Positions 53,703 through 62,816 of a stretch of 64,000 nt of DNA are shown here, piece after piece. The number at the start of each line of letters is the position of its first letter. Position 1 is the first letter of the stretch. The stretch lies in NCBI RefSeq assembly GCF_022712275.1, contig NZ_JALAGU010000055.1:1-64000 (forward strand), in the 5' to 3' direction. The notes beneath the pieces were generated by a model. That model had not been told where the DNA came from. It searched no databases and saw only the letters and a list, made by a program, of their open reading frames with translations. The position numbers and the translations under genes were made by a program. Source of the stretch: Corynebacterium sp. (GTDB taxonomy: Bacteria; Actinomycetota; Actinomycetes; Mycobacteriales; Mycobacteriaceae).

Positions 53703-55091
53703 TCAGGCGGTCGCGGGCACGGCCCCGCGCACGGTGCTGACCTTGGCCAGCGCGGCGGTCAGCTCGCCGACCCGGTGATGCTCGAGGTCGTGGACCAGCT
53801 CGGCGATCTCGTCACGCAGCGCCTGGTCCGCGAAGGGGGTGGTGAGCGCGTCGAACTTGCGGCGCGCCCCCTCCCAGTCCAGGGGCTGGGTGAAGAAGCC
53901 GTCGTAGGCGGATTCTTCCCGGGTGTACGAGGTGCCGTCATCGAGCGTGATGGTGACCACGGCAGGCATCTCGTCGGGGAAGCGGTCGGACAGGGCGTCA
54001 TCCGGGGTGATGGTCACCTTCCGCATGAGGTCCTGGACATCGTCGGCGACGATGCGGGCCGGCTCATACTGGGCCGGGTTGAGCTCACCGTCGAGGGCGG
54101 CGACCGCCAGCATCCACGGCAGGGAGTGGTCGGCCTCCTCCTTGGTACGGACGAGCTGCTTGGAGCCCTCCTCTCCCCCGCCGATGATGGAGTAGGCGAC
54201 GTCGAAGGTGGTGAGGCCGATGGCGGTGATCCGCGCCGGGTCGATGTCGTGCTCGGCACGGAGCTTGAGCACGGCGTCCAGTGCGGACTGGGAGTGGATC
54301 TCCGCGTTGTACTTCTTGATGATCGACCGGGTGACGCGCTCCAGGTTCTCCTTCGACCAGTCCAGCTCGTAGTAGCCGGCGAGATCCTTGAAGCCCTTGT
54401 TGCCCTCGAAGACCTCCTCGGGGCCGGTGATTCCGCGGGACGCCAGCAGCGCCGACCAGGTGCCTTCCTTGGCGACGTGCGGGTAGGCCAGGCCCTTCCA
54501 GTGCGACAGATTGCCGGTGCGGGTGACGCGCAGGGCGACGTTCGCGGTACCGGCCATGGCGGCGGCGTTGGCTATCTGTTCGGCGGGCAGGCCGAGGGCT
54601 TTGGCGGCGGACGCTGCGGCGGCGAAGGCGCCCTGGGTGGTGTGGTCGAACCCGAGGGCACGGACCGGAGCGACGTCGGAGAACCGGGCGTGGACCTGGT
54701 AGGCGACTGCGAAGGCGGTGAGCAGGTCGGCACCGGAGGCGTCGACCGATTCCGCGGCGGCGAGGACGGCACCGAAGTTGTCGGAGGGGTGGTTGGTCTC
54801 CCCCTTTGCCAGGTAGGCGTCCATGAAGTCGAGGTAGCGGCTCAATGCGCTGTTGAAGAAGGCCGCACGCTCCGGGGTGGTCTTCCCGCCGCCGATGAGT
54901 GTGGACTGTTCGGTACCGCCGAGATCTTCGAGGAGGCCCCGGATGGCGACGACGGGCTCGGCGTCCAGCGCACCGACGGCGACACCGAGGGTGTCGAGGA
55001 CACGGATCTTGAGCTGTTCCAGGGCCTCGGGACTGAGATCCTCAAGCCGGGCATTCTCGACGAATGTGGCGAGTTCCTGCACTTCTGTCAC
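53703..55091 (-). CDS. MmgE/PrpD family protein
   Basis: A 462-residue MmgE/PrpD protein. The active-site region RYLDFMDAYLAKGETNHPSDN closely resembles 2-methylcitrate dehydratase (LDFNDT...HPSDN). LGFDHTTQGAFAAAA and LAYPHVAKEG are also family features. Members dehydrate, decarboxylate or isomerise hydroxy-carboxylates. No prpB/prpC is adjacent, so propionate catabolism is not implied. GTG 55091 has AAGGAG upstream. Operon with the ComA-like gene suggests a shared pathway, perhaps acting on a sulfonated or phosphorylated lactate. The substrate is inference. Confidence 0.85.
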   Translation of the reverse strand: MTEVQELATFVENARLEDLSPEALEQLKIRVLDTLGVAVGALDAEPVVAIRGLLEDLGGTEQSTLIGGGKTTPERAAFFNSALSRYLDFMDAYLAKGETNHPSDNFGAVLAAAESVDASGADLLTAFAVAYQVHARFSDVAPVRALGFDHTTQGAFAAAASAAKALGLPAEQIANAAAMAGTANVALRVTRTGNLSHWKGLAYPHVAKEGTWSALLASRGITGPEEVFEGNKGFKDLAGYYELDWSKENLERVTRSIIKKYNAEIHSQSALDAVLKLRAEHDIDPARITAIGLTTFDVAYSIIGGGEEGSKQLVRTKEEADHSLPWMLAVAALDGELNPAQYEPARIVADDVQDLMRKVTITPDDALSDRFPDEMPAVVTITLDDGTSYTREESAYDGFFTQPLDWEGARRKFDALTTPFADQALRDEIAELVHDLEHHRVGELTAALAKVSTVRGAVPATA

Positions 55092-55288
55092 GTAAGACTC
55101 CTTGATCGTGGTGAAATGTGGTTAGGCTCCCCTTGGTGTACGGGCGGCCGTGGCTGAACCTTCCCGCGACACGGACCGGAAAACAAGGACTTTGTGATAC
55201 TTCGCACACCTCCCCCGCCGATCCCCCGCGAACATCACCCGGATTCCCACCGCTCCCGCCGGATGCTCTACAATGCCAATCAGTGAGA

Positions 55289-55315
55289 CGCCGTCTCCCG
55301 ACCTGTGAGACGGCG
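55289..55315 (+). promoter_or_regulatory. 5'UTR hairpin of YrdC-family gene
   Basis: TACAAT (55269-55274) predicts a start near 55281. The leader then folds CGCCGTCTC (55289-55297) with GAGACGGCG (55307-55315), a perfect 9-bp stem with a 9-nt loop, about 40 nt before the start codon. No known riboswitch matches. Confidence 0.55.
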
Positions 55316-55353
55316 CCAGCCCCTGAAGACCACGAAGGATGAGTGAGGAACCC

Positions 55354-56133
55354 ATGGCCAACAACCAGATCACCTGGAACGGCGGACTCCAGGAGGAGGC
55401 CGTCGAGCTCCTCCGCACCCCCGGACACATCGTCGTCACCCCGACGAAGGTCGGCTACATCATCGCCACCAGCGACCGCGAGGGCCTCGAGCGCAAGTTC
55501 GCCGTCAAGCACCGGAAGCGCAACAAGCCGGGTGTCGTCCTCTGCGGTTCCATCGAGCAGCTCAAGGAACTCGCCCAGCTGACCCCGGAGATCGAGAAGT
55601 TCTACCAGACCTGTGTCGACCGCGACATCCTCATGGGCTGCATCCTCCCCTGGAAGGAGGGTGCCCAGGAGAAGTACCTGCCCGAGGGTGCCGACGAGCT
55701 GGCCACCGATGTCCGCGGCACCAGCTGCTTCGTGCTGAAGTTCGGCGTCCCCGGCGAGAACATCGCCCGTGAGCTGTGGGAGAAGGACCGTCGTCTGGTC
55801 TTCGCCTCCTCCGCCAACCCGTCCGGCAAGGGCAACCGCGGCCTGGTGGAGGGCATCGGCGACGAGATCGCCAACGAGGCTGACCTGGTCATCGAGGGTG
55901 ACTCCTACGTGGCGTCCATCCAGCCCGACAAGTCCATCGAGACCCGCTATGAGCAGGGCGTCATGGTCTCCATGGTCGACACCGACGGCACCATCATCCC
56001 GGAACAGCACGGCGAGCGCGGCATCACCCCGTGCCCGACCCTGATCCGCAAGGGCGTCTACAACGACGAGATCGTCCTGATCCTGTCCGAGCAGTTCAAC
56101 AGCTGGGACTTCCGCCAGGGCGCCTACTACTGA
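55354..56133 (+). CDS. Sua5/YciO/YrdC-family protein
   Basis: A 259-residue YrdC-fold protein with the Lys-rich binding patch KHRKRNKPG and the SSANPSG motif that binds ATP/threonine in L-threonylcarbamoyladenylate synthases. It is longer than TsaC and lacks the Sua5 linker domain, so it may be a YciO-like paralogue rather than the t6A enzyme. ATG 55354 (MANNQIT) has AGGA 6-7 nt upstream. An ATG five codons earlier abuts GAAGG and is less likely. Confidence 0.8.
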   Translation: MANNQITWNGGLQEEAVELLRTPGHIVVTPTKVGYIIATSDREGLERKFAVKHRKRNKPGVVLCGSIEQLKELAQLTPEIEKFYQTCVDRDILMGCILPWKEGAQEKYLPEGADELATDVRGTSCFVLKFGVPGENIARELWEKDRRLVFASSANPSGKGNRGLVEGIGDEIANEADLVIEGDSYVASIQPDKSIETRYEQGVMVSMVDTDGTIIPEQHGERGITPCPTLIRKGVYNDEIVLILSEQFNSWDFRQGAYY

Positions 56134-56199
56134 TCCGGTAGCCCCGCCCCGGTCATCTTCCCCGACGGCCCTGTGACCGTCACCCCTGTGTCGTCACCG

Positions 56200-56958
56200 T
56201 CACCTGCGGATTCCGCAGACGGTGGCGACATAGCCGTCCCTGATGACCCACGACCCGGTGATCTCGTCGACCGGTGTGGGGCTGGTGAGCAGCCGTGCCC
56301 GCCAGGTCCCGCCGACGTGCCCGGAGCCGACGGACCCCCGGCCGATGCCGCTGTCGATCTCCAGGTGGAGTTCGGCCTCGTCGAAGTCGAGGAAGCGTCC
56401 TGCCAGGGGGAACCAGGACTTGTAGACGCACTCCTTGGCGGAGAAGAGCACGGTGCCGAGCATGTTCTCGCACCGCTCACTGCCCGTCAGCCGGGACAGT
56501 GACCACCGCTCCAGCGGCGAGGTCACCGCGTTGAAGACACCGCCGGTCAACGGCTGCGCCTTCTCCACGTCCAGACCCACGCTGCGCCAGACGCCGGCGT
56601 CCCCCACCAGTGCGCCGCGCAGGCCTTCTGTGTGGGACAGGGTGCCGACAATGCCGTGGGGGAACAGCGGCATACCCTTCTCCCCGCGCAGAATCGGTTC
56701 GTCCCTCCCCCAGCGTCGCAGGGCCTCGTGGGCACACCAGCGGGCGTCGCCGAAGTCCGACTTGCGGGAGGCCACGGCGCGGGCGACGAGGCGGCGTTCC
56801 AGATCATGGAGCCGGTGGAACCGGCCGAGGTCGGGGGTGCCGTCCGTGTGGAGCTCGACCACCGAGGTGCCGGCCGGCAGGTCGAGTGCGGCGAGCAGCG
56901 ACTCACGCGGGGAACCGTCGCGGTTCATCGAGGTGATGCGGGGGGCGGACAGGATCAT
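56200..56958 (-). CDS. pptT: PptT-type 4'-phosphopantetheinyl transferase
   Basis: A 252-residue PPTase of the EntD/PptT kind. VGLDVEKA binds Mg/CoA, and FSAKECVYKSWF is the catalytic signature. HTEGLRGALVGD is the upstream motif. It activates acyl carrier proteins of FAS-I, the Pks13 mycolate synthase and any NRPS. ATG 56958 has GGAGG 8 nt upstream and overlaps the stop of the phosphoesterase gene by 4 bp (ATGA). The paired gene order equals mycobacterial pptH-pptT. Confidence 0.93.
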   Translation of the reverse strand: MILSAPRITSMNRDGSPRESLLAALDLPAGTSVVELHTDGTPDLGRFHRLHDLERRLVARAVASRKSDFGDARWCAHEALRRWGRDEPILRGEKGMPLFPHGIVGTLSHTEGLRGALVGDAGVWRSVGLDVEKAQPLTGGVFNAVTSPLERWSLSRLTGSERCENMLGTVLFSAKECVYKSWFPLAGRFLDFDEAELHLEIDSGIGRGSVGSGHVGGTWRARLLTSPTPVDEITGSWVIRDGYVATVCGIRR

Positions 56959-57779
56959 GGGACGACCTCCGTAAGGACGGGGAAGGGCCAGAGACGACGG
57001 TCGCGGCGCGGCGGCAGGGACCGTTCGTGCTCGCGCGGGTAACCGAGGGAGACTTCGGCGTGGGTGACGCCGTCGAACTCCCGGACCAGGGGGATATGCA
57101 GATGCCCGTAAACCACGGTGGAGGCCCGGAACCGCACCGGCCAGTCCTCGGTGTCCCGGGTTCCGGACCACAGGGCGATCTCGGGCAGTACGAGATTGTC
57201 GGTGACCTCGCGGATCAGCGGCCAGTGGTTGACCAGGACCGTGGGACCGGTGACCCGGGACAGCCGACGGACGGTGTAGCTCAGCCGTTCGCGGCACCAG
57301 GCGGGCACGTCGACGAACGGTGCGATGGCCACCTGGTCGGTGAACATCACGCCGTTGCCTTCGGCGGCGGTGAGCGCCTCGGCGACGCTGAGGGCGGGAT
57401 CGCGCCAGCTGTGGTCGTAGAGGGTGAACATGGGGACGACGGTGTGCGCGCCGAAGACGGGGTAGATGTCCTCCGGGGTGGTGACGCCGATCTCCCGGCA
57501 GCCCTCGACGAGCTCCCGGTAGCGGTCACGACCGCGGTGGGGGTCACTGGAACGGCAGAACAGCTCGTGGTTGCCGGGTACCCAGATCACCCGTGCGAAG
57601 CACTCGGTGAACCTGCCCAGGGTCTTGAGGACGGTACTGACGCGCTCGGCCACGTCGCCGGCGACGATCAGCCAGTCCTCGGGGTGTTCCGGGCGGACGA
57701 GGTCGTCGACGAGGTCCCGGTTTCCCGGGGCTGCGATGTGCAGGTCGGAGACTGCCCAGAGCGTGCGGTGCTCTGTCAT
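56955..57779 (-). CDS. pptH: Metallophosphoesterase, PptH-like phosphopantetheinyl hydrolase
   Basis: A 274-residue calcineurin-type phosphoesterase with SDLHIA, VAGDVAERV, PGNHELF, LVNHWPL and YGHLHIP motifs for a two-metal site. It sits directly upstream of and overlapping pptT, as does M. tuberculosis PptH (Rv2795c), which removes phosphopantetheine from carrier proteins and opposes PptT. The name is therefore from context plus family. ATG 57779 has AGGAGG about 12 nt upstream. Confidence 0.82.
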   Translation of the reverse strand: MTEHRTLWAVSDLHIAAPGNRDLVDDLVRPEHPEDWLIVAGDVAERVSTVLKTLGRFTECFARVIWVPGNHELFCRSSDPHRGRDRYRELVEGCREIGVTTPEDIYPVFGAHTVVPMFTLYDHSWRDPALSVAEALTAAEGNGVMFTDQVAIAPFVDVPAWCRERLSYTVRRLSRVTGPTVLVNHWPLIREVTDNLVLPEIALWSGTRDTEDWPVRFRASTVVYGHLHIPLVREFDGVTHAEVSLGYPREHERSLPPRRDRRLWPFPVLTEVVP

Positions 57780-57860
57780 GGTCCGGATCTGCCTCCTGTC
57801 CTCGACGTCATCAATCCCTGGTTCCCAGGTCACTTTAGTCACACAAGTAACATCTGTCAC

Positions 57861-59213
57861 TCAGTTCACACCGGTGCGTTGCCACCGGTCCGACCGGTAG
57901 CGTAGCGCCACCGCCGCCAACCGCAACAGCAGAAAGGCCAGCAGCCCACACCACACACCGGTCAGTCCCAGGTCGGCGGCACCCGCCACAAGTACACCGG
58001 GAATGAAACCACATGCCAGTGAGACAATCGTCGCAGTCCGCAGGAATGCAACATCACCGGCTCCGAGAAGCACCCCGTCAAGGGCGAAGACCACTCCTCC
58101 GACCACGGCCATCACCACCAGGACCCACCATGCCGAGTGCAGCGCACCCAGCACATCGTCGTCCGTGGTGAACAGTCCCGGCAGGACGGTCACACCGAGC
58201 GCCAGCACCACGGCCAGTACGCTACCTGCCCCGACTGAGAAGCGCAGCACATGTCGTGCAACCTGTCGGGAGGCGTCCCGTGCCCCGGCCCCCAGGGCTG
58301 CTCCGACGAGAGCCTGGGCGGCGACCGCCACCGAGTCCAGCAGCAGGGTGAGCAGGTTCCACAGCTGGAGCAGCACCTGGTGGGCGGCCAGCGCCCCGGG
58401 ACCGGAGCGCGCCGCGACCGCCGCCGCGGACACGAAGGCGACCTGGAATCCCAGCGAGCGCAGCACGAGATCGCGCCCCGCCACGAGCTGGGGCCGGATC
58501 ACCGACCAGGTAGGACGCACCGGACGCCCGTCGCCGACCTGGCCCCAGGTCCGCATCAGGCAGACCACGAAGCAGCCGGCGGTGACGGTCTCCCCCGCCA
58601 CCGTGGCCCACGCCGAGCCGATGATCCCGTACCGGGAGACCGCCCAGGGAACCGCGAAGGCCACCGGGACCAGGCCGGCCAGGGTGAACCACAGCGGACG
58701 TCGGGTGTCGGCGATCCCGCGCAACCACCCGTTGCCGGCCATGACGGTCAGCGCGGGAATGATCGCCAGACACGCGACGTGGAGCCAGCGGGTGGCCCCG
58801 TGGGCGATACGGGTGGCGTCCTCCCCGTCGCCGGCCAGCCAGCCGGTCACCGGGCCGGCGACCAGGGCCACGGTCACGGCGAGGGTGGAGCCGACCACCA
58901 GGGCGACCCAGGTGGCCTGGATACCCTCGGCGACGGCTCCGGTGCGGTCACCGGCTCCGAAGCGACGGGCGGCCCGGGCGGTCGTGCCGTAGGACAGGAA
59001 GGTCAGCTGGGTGGTGACCTGGGTCAGTACCGTCGTGCCGGCTGCCAGCGAGGCCAGCTCGACCGCCCCGAGACGCCCCACCCAGGCGGTATCCCACAGC
59101 AGGTACAGCGGGGTAGCGGCAAGAACCGCCAGTGCGGGCAGGGCGAGACCGAGAATGGTCCGCGCATCTGCCCGCACCGGCGGTCGTGACGTGACTGCCG
59201 GCACCTCAGCCAC
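57861..59213 (-). CDS. MATE family efflux transporter (DinF-like)
   Basis: A 450-residue MATE transporter with twelve helices (PALAVLAATPLYLLWDTAWVG first helix; GIADTRRPLWF loop). DinF-like members export cationic or toxic compounds using Na+ or H+. GTG 59213 overlaps the rbfA stop by 8 bp. In mycobacteria dinF also lies downstream of rbfA. The substrate is unknown. Confidence 0.88.
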   Translation of the reverse strand: MAEVPAVTSRPPVRADARTILGLALPALAVLAATPLYLLWDTAWVGRLGAVELASLAAGTTVLTQVTTQLTFLSYGTTARAARRFGAGDRTGAVAEGIQATWVALVVGSTLAVTVALVAGPVTGWLAGDGEDATRIAHGATRWLHVACLAIIPALTVMAGNGWLRGIADTRRPLWFTLAGLVPVAFAVPWAVSRYGIIGSAWATVAGETVTAGCFVVCLMRTWGQVGDGRPVRPTWSVIRPQLVAGRDLVLRSLGFQVAFVSAAAVAARSGPGALAAHQVLLQLWNLLTLLLDSVAVAAQALVGAALGAGARDASRQVARHVLRFSVGAGSVLAVVLALGVTVLPGLFTTDDDVLGALHSAWWVLVVMAVVGGVVFALDGVLLGAGDVAFLRTATIVSLACGFIPGVLVAGAADLGLTGVWCGLLAFLLLRLAAVALRYRSDRWQRTGVN

Positions 59214-59712
59214 GGTCGGCGTCGGCACCGTCCTCAGCGTCAGCCGTATCGGCAGCGTCAGCCGCGGCCTGTGCGTCCTCCTCACCGGGAACCCGGTAGG
59301 GGTCGGACTCACCGGCCGGGGCGGCACCGGCGGCCTGGGCACGGACCCGCTCATCGATCTCGCGGGCCTTCGCCAGGAGCTCCTCCATGTGGGCGGAGGC
59401 CTCCGGGACGGTGTCGAGCGAGAAGTTGAGGGTCGGGGTGAAGCGGACCGAGAGCTGGTCGCCGACGATCTTGCGCAGCTGACCGCGGGCACGGTGGAGT
59501 GCCTCGGCCGCGGCCTCGGTGTCCGGCTCCTCGTCGATACCCGCGCCACGGACGGTGTAGAACACCGTGGCGTCATGCAGGTCGCCGGTGACACGGCAGT
59601 CGGTGACCGTCACGTACTCGAGGCGACGGTCCTTGACCTCGCGCTCGATGGCGGAGGCGACGATGGTCATGATGCGCTTGGCCATTCGGGCTGCGCGGGC
59701 GTGGTCTGCCAT
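59206..59712 (-). CDS. rbfA: RbfA, ribosome-binding factor A
   Basis: A 168-residue RbfA: KH-like fold in the first 115 residues (RMAKRIMTIVASAIEREVKD; FTPTLNFSLDTVPE), then an Ala/Asp-rich acidic tail. It matures 16S rRNA at the 5' end and aids cold growth. ATG 59712 has a weak AAGGTG upstream. Downstream of infB, separated by a large hairpin. Confidence 0.94.
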   Translation of the reverse strand: MADHARAARMAKRIMTIVASAIEREVKDRRLEYVTVTDCRVTGDLHDATVFYTVRGAGIDEEPDTEAAAEALHRARGQLRKIVGDQLSVRFTPTLNFSLDTVPEASAHMEELLAKAREIDERVRAQAAGAAPAGESDPYRVPGEEDAQAAADAADTADAEDGADADRG

Positions 59713-59773
59713 GGGAGACACCTTCACTTCACTGTGTTCTGAACAGGTTCTGGATTCGTACTGCGGGCGACGG

Positions 59774-59822
59774 ACGGCCCCGCGGGGACGCACAGGGCGT
59801 GAACCCTGACCCGCGGGGCCGT
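59774..59822 (-). terminator. Large hairpin between infB and rbfA
   Basis: ACGGCCCCGCGGG (59774-59786) pairs perfectly with CCCGCGGGGCCGT (59810-59822), enclosing a second small stem (CAGGG/CCCTG). It lies 15 bp after the infB stop on the minus strand, without T-run, so it may attenuate rather than stop transcription into rbfA. Confidence 0.6.
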
Positions 59823-59837
59823 CACTGTCGGAAGGGA

Positions 59838-62690
59838 CTACTTGTCCTTCTTGTCATCCTTCTTGACCTGGTCGCGGGGAACCTCGACCAGCTCGTAGGC
59901 CTCGATGGTGTCGCCGACCTGGATGTCCGGGTACGAGAGCACCATACCGCACTCGTAACCGTGGCTGACCTCGGTGGCGTCATCCTTCTCGCGGCGCAGC
60001 GAGTTGATCGTCGCCTTTTCCGCGACAACCTTGCCGTCACGGACCAGGCGGACCTGGGCGTTACGGCGCATCTTGCCGGTCTGGACCATGCAACCGGCGA
60101 TGAGGCCGACAGCGGAGGCCTTGAACAGCTGGCGGATCTCGGCGGTACCGATCTCCCGCTCCTCGTAGACCGGCTTGAGCATGCCCTTGAGGGCGGACTC
60201 GACCTCGTCGATCGCGTCGTAGATGACGGAGTAGTACCGGATCTCGACACCCTCGGCGTTGGCCACCTCGGTGGCCTTACCCTCGGCGCGGACGTTGAAG
60301 CCGATGATGATCGCGTCGGAGGCCGCAGCCAGGTCGACGTTGGTCTTCGTCACGGCACCGACACCACGGTCGACGATGTTGAGCTGCACCTCGTCGTCGA
60401 TCTCGATCTGGAGGAGGGAATCCTCCAGAGCCTCGACCGTACCGGCGTTGTCACCCTTGAGGATGAGGTTGAGGGTGCTGGTCTCCTTGAGCACGTCATC
60501 CAGGTCCGCGAGGCTGATGCGCTTGCGGGACCGGGCCTGCAGGGCGTTACGGCGACGGGCATTGCGCTGGTCCGCGATCTGGCGGGCAGTGCGGTCGTCG
60601 TCGACGACGAGCAGGTTGTCGCCGGCGCCGGAGACGCTGGTGAGACCCAGCACCTGGACCGGACGGGACGGCTCGGCGTCGTGGACGTCGGCACCGTTCT
60701 CGTCGACCATGCGGCGAACACGACCGTGGGCGTCACCGACGACGATGGAGTCGCCGACGTGGAGGGTACCGCGCTGGACGATGACGTTGGCGATCGGACC
60801 ACGACCACGGTCGAGGTGCGACTCGATGGCGACACCCTGGGCCTGCATGTCCGGGTTGACCATGAGCTCGTCACCGAGCTCGATGTCGGCGGTGAGCAGC
60901 ACCTGCTCCAGCAGCGTCTCGACATTGGTGCCCTGCTTGGCGGAGATGTCGACGAACTCGGTCTCGCCACCCCACTCGGTCGGGGTCAGACCGTACTCGG
61001 TGAGCTGGCCGCGGATCTTCTCCGGGTCGGCGCCCTCCTTGTCGATCTTGTTCACGGCGACGACGATCGGCACGTCGGCGGCCTTCGCGTGGTTGATGGC
61101 CTCCACGGTCTGAGGCATGACGCCGTCGTCCGCGGCGACCACGAGGATCGCGATGTCGGTGGCCTTGGCACCACGGGCACGCATGGCGGTGAACGCCTCG
61201 TGACCCGGGGTATCCAGCAGGGTGAGCTTGCGCTCGGTGCCCTCGACATCGAGGGAGACCTGGTAGGCACCGATGTGCTGGGTGATGCCGCCGGCCTCGC
61301 CGGAACCGACGTTGGTCTTGCGGATCGTGTCCAGCAGTCGGGTCTTACCGTGGTCGACGTGACCCATGACGGTGACGACGGCGGGACGACGGACGAGATC
61401 GTCCTTGTCGCCCTCATCCTCACCGAAGGTCAGGTCGAAGGACTCGAGCAGCTCACGGTCCTCGTCCTCCGGGGAGACGACCTCGACCTTGTAGTCCATT
61501 TCGTCGCCGAGCAGCTTCAGCGTGTCGTCCGGGACGGACGCGGTCGCGGTGACCATCTCGCCGAGGTTGAACAGCGCCTGGACCAGAGCGGCCGGATCAG
61601 CGTTGATCTTCTCGGCGAAGTCGGCGAGCGACGCGCCACGGCGCAGGCGGATCTTCGCGCCCTTACCGTTGGGCAGACGGACGCCGCCCACCACGGACGG
61701 TGCCTGCATCGCCTCGTACTCGTTACGCTTCTGCCGCTTCGACTTGCGTCCACGACGCGGAGCGCCACCCGGACGCCCGAAGGCGCCGGCGGTACCGCCG
61801 CGACGTCCACCGCGACCACCGCGGGGACCGCCGCCGCCCGGACCGGAGCCACCGGGGCCGCCCTGACCGCCACGGCCGCGACCGCCGCCGCCGTTGTTCG
61901 ACGACTTGGCCGGCATCTGACCCGGCGACGGGTGGCTCGGCATGGAGGCCGGCGACGGACGACGTCCGCCCGGCTTCACGGCACCGGCGCCACCGGGTCG
62001 CGGGGCCGCCCCCGGACGCGGCGCGTTGGACCGGTTGCCACCGGGGCGGGGCATGTCGGACTTGGCGCCCTGTCCCGGACGAGGACGCGGCGCCGGACGC
62101 TCGGTACCGGAGGAGAACGGGTTGTTGGCGACGCGCGGGGCACGTCCACCGGGCTTCGGACCCGGCTTGGTGGAGCCACCCGGACGCGGTCCCGGCTTCT
62201 GACCGGCTGCGGCACCCGGCTTGGCACCGGGGGTCGGCTTCGCGGCGGCACCCGGGGTTGGGCGACCCGCTGGCTTCGCGGCGGCACCCGGGGTGGGACG
62301 CGGCGAGGACTTCGGGGCCGGCTGCTCCGGGGCTTCCTTCTTCTCGGCGGGGGCCGAGGCGGCAGCCTTGGTGGCGGCGGCCGGGGTCGGGGCGGACTTC
62401 GGGCCGGGCTTCTGACCGGCTGCGGCACCCGGCTTAGCACCCGGCTTGGGGCCGGGCTTCGCGGAGGAACCGGGCACGGGGCCCGGGGTGGTGGACGCGG
62501 CACCGGGGGTGGCGTCCTTCGACGCGGAACCCGCGCCGTAGTGGTTCCGCATCTTCTTGGCGACCGGCGGTTCAACGGTCGATGAGGCGGACTTGACGAA
62601 CTCGCCCTGCTCCTTGAGCGTGGCGAGAAGTTCCTTGCTGGTTACGCCGAGCTGCTTTGCAAGCTCGTGAACGCGTAGCTTTCCGGGCAC
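59838..62690 (-). CDS. infB: Translation initiation factor IF-2
   Basis: A 950-residue IF-2. An IF2_N domain (RVHELAKQLGVTSKELL) is followed by a low-complexity Pro/Gly/Ala/Lys region of about 290 residues with duplicated units (PGAKPGAAAGQKPGP twice; PTPGAAAKP repeats) and an RGG-like stretch. The G domain has GHVDHGKT, DTPGHEAF and NKID. Domains II-IV bind fMet-tRNA. GTG 62690 has AAGGAGAG upstream. Confidence 0.97.
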   Translation of the reverse strand: MPGKLRVHELAKQLGVTSKELLATLKEQGEFVKSASSTVEPPVAKKMRNHYGAGSASKDATPGAASTTPGPVPGSSAKPGPKPGAKPGAAAGQKPGPKSAPTPAAATKAAASAPAEKKEAPEQPAPKSSPRPTPGAAAKPAGRPTPGAAAKPTPGAKPGAAAGQKPGPRPGGSTKPGPKPGGRAPRVANNPFSSGTERPAPRPRPGQGAKSDMPRPGGNRSNAPRPGAAPRPGGAGAVKPGGRRPSPASMPSHPSPGQMPAKSSNNGGGGRGRGGQGGPGGSGPGGGGPRGGRGGRRGGTAGAFGRPGGAPRRGRKSKRQKRNEYEAMQAPSVVGGVRLPNGKGAKIRLRRGASLADFAEKINADPAALVQALFNLGEMVTATASVPDDTLKLLGDEMDYKVEVVSPEDEDRELLESFDLTFGEDEGDKDDLVRRPAVVTVMGHVDHGKTRLLDTIRKTNVGSGEAGGITQHIGAYQVSLDVEGTERKLTLLDTPGHEAFTAMRARGAKATDIAILVVAADDGVMPQTVEAINHAKAADVPIVVAVNKIDKEGADPEKIRGQLTEYGLTPTEWGGETEFVDISAKQGTNVETLLEQVLLTADIELGDELMVNPDMQAQGVAIESHLDRGRGPIANVIVQRGTLHVGDSIVVGDAHGRVRRMVDENGADVHDAEPSRPVQVLGLTSVSGAGDNLLVVDDDRTARQIADQRNARRRNALQARSRKRISLADLDDVLKETSTLNLILKGDNAGTVEALEDSLLQIEIDDEVQLNIVDRGVGAVTKTNVDLAAASDAIIIGFNVRAEGKATEVANAEGVEIRYYSVIYDAIDEVESALKGMLKPVYEEREIGTAEIRQLFKASAVGLIAGCMVQTGKMRRNAQVRLVRDGKVVAEKATINSLRREKDDATEVSHGYECGMVLSYPDIQVGDTIEAYELVEVPRDQVKKDDKKDK

Positions 62691-62816
62691 TGCTCTCCTT
62701 CGTGATGGTCGGAGTCGCAGGCCCTGGCACACCGGGAAAGCTCCCTGCGTGCCTGACTACGTACGACTCCTGGTCGTGTGGACACTCATCGCTGATGCTG
62801 CTTCATCGTGCGCTCA

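Noticed and set aside
61750..62500. Short repeats that look array-like
   Set aside because: These are codon repeats of the Pro/Gly/Ala linker of IF-2. Spacing is irregular and there are no unique spacers, so not a CRISPR array.
59799..62585. Long plus-strand open frame opposite infB
   Set aside because: Shadow of the infB codons, with Arg/Gly/Thr repeats mirroring the IF-2 linker.
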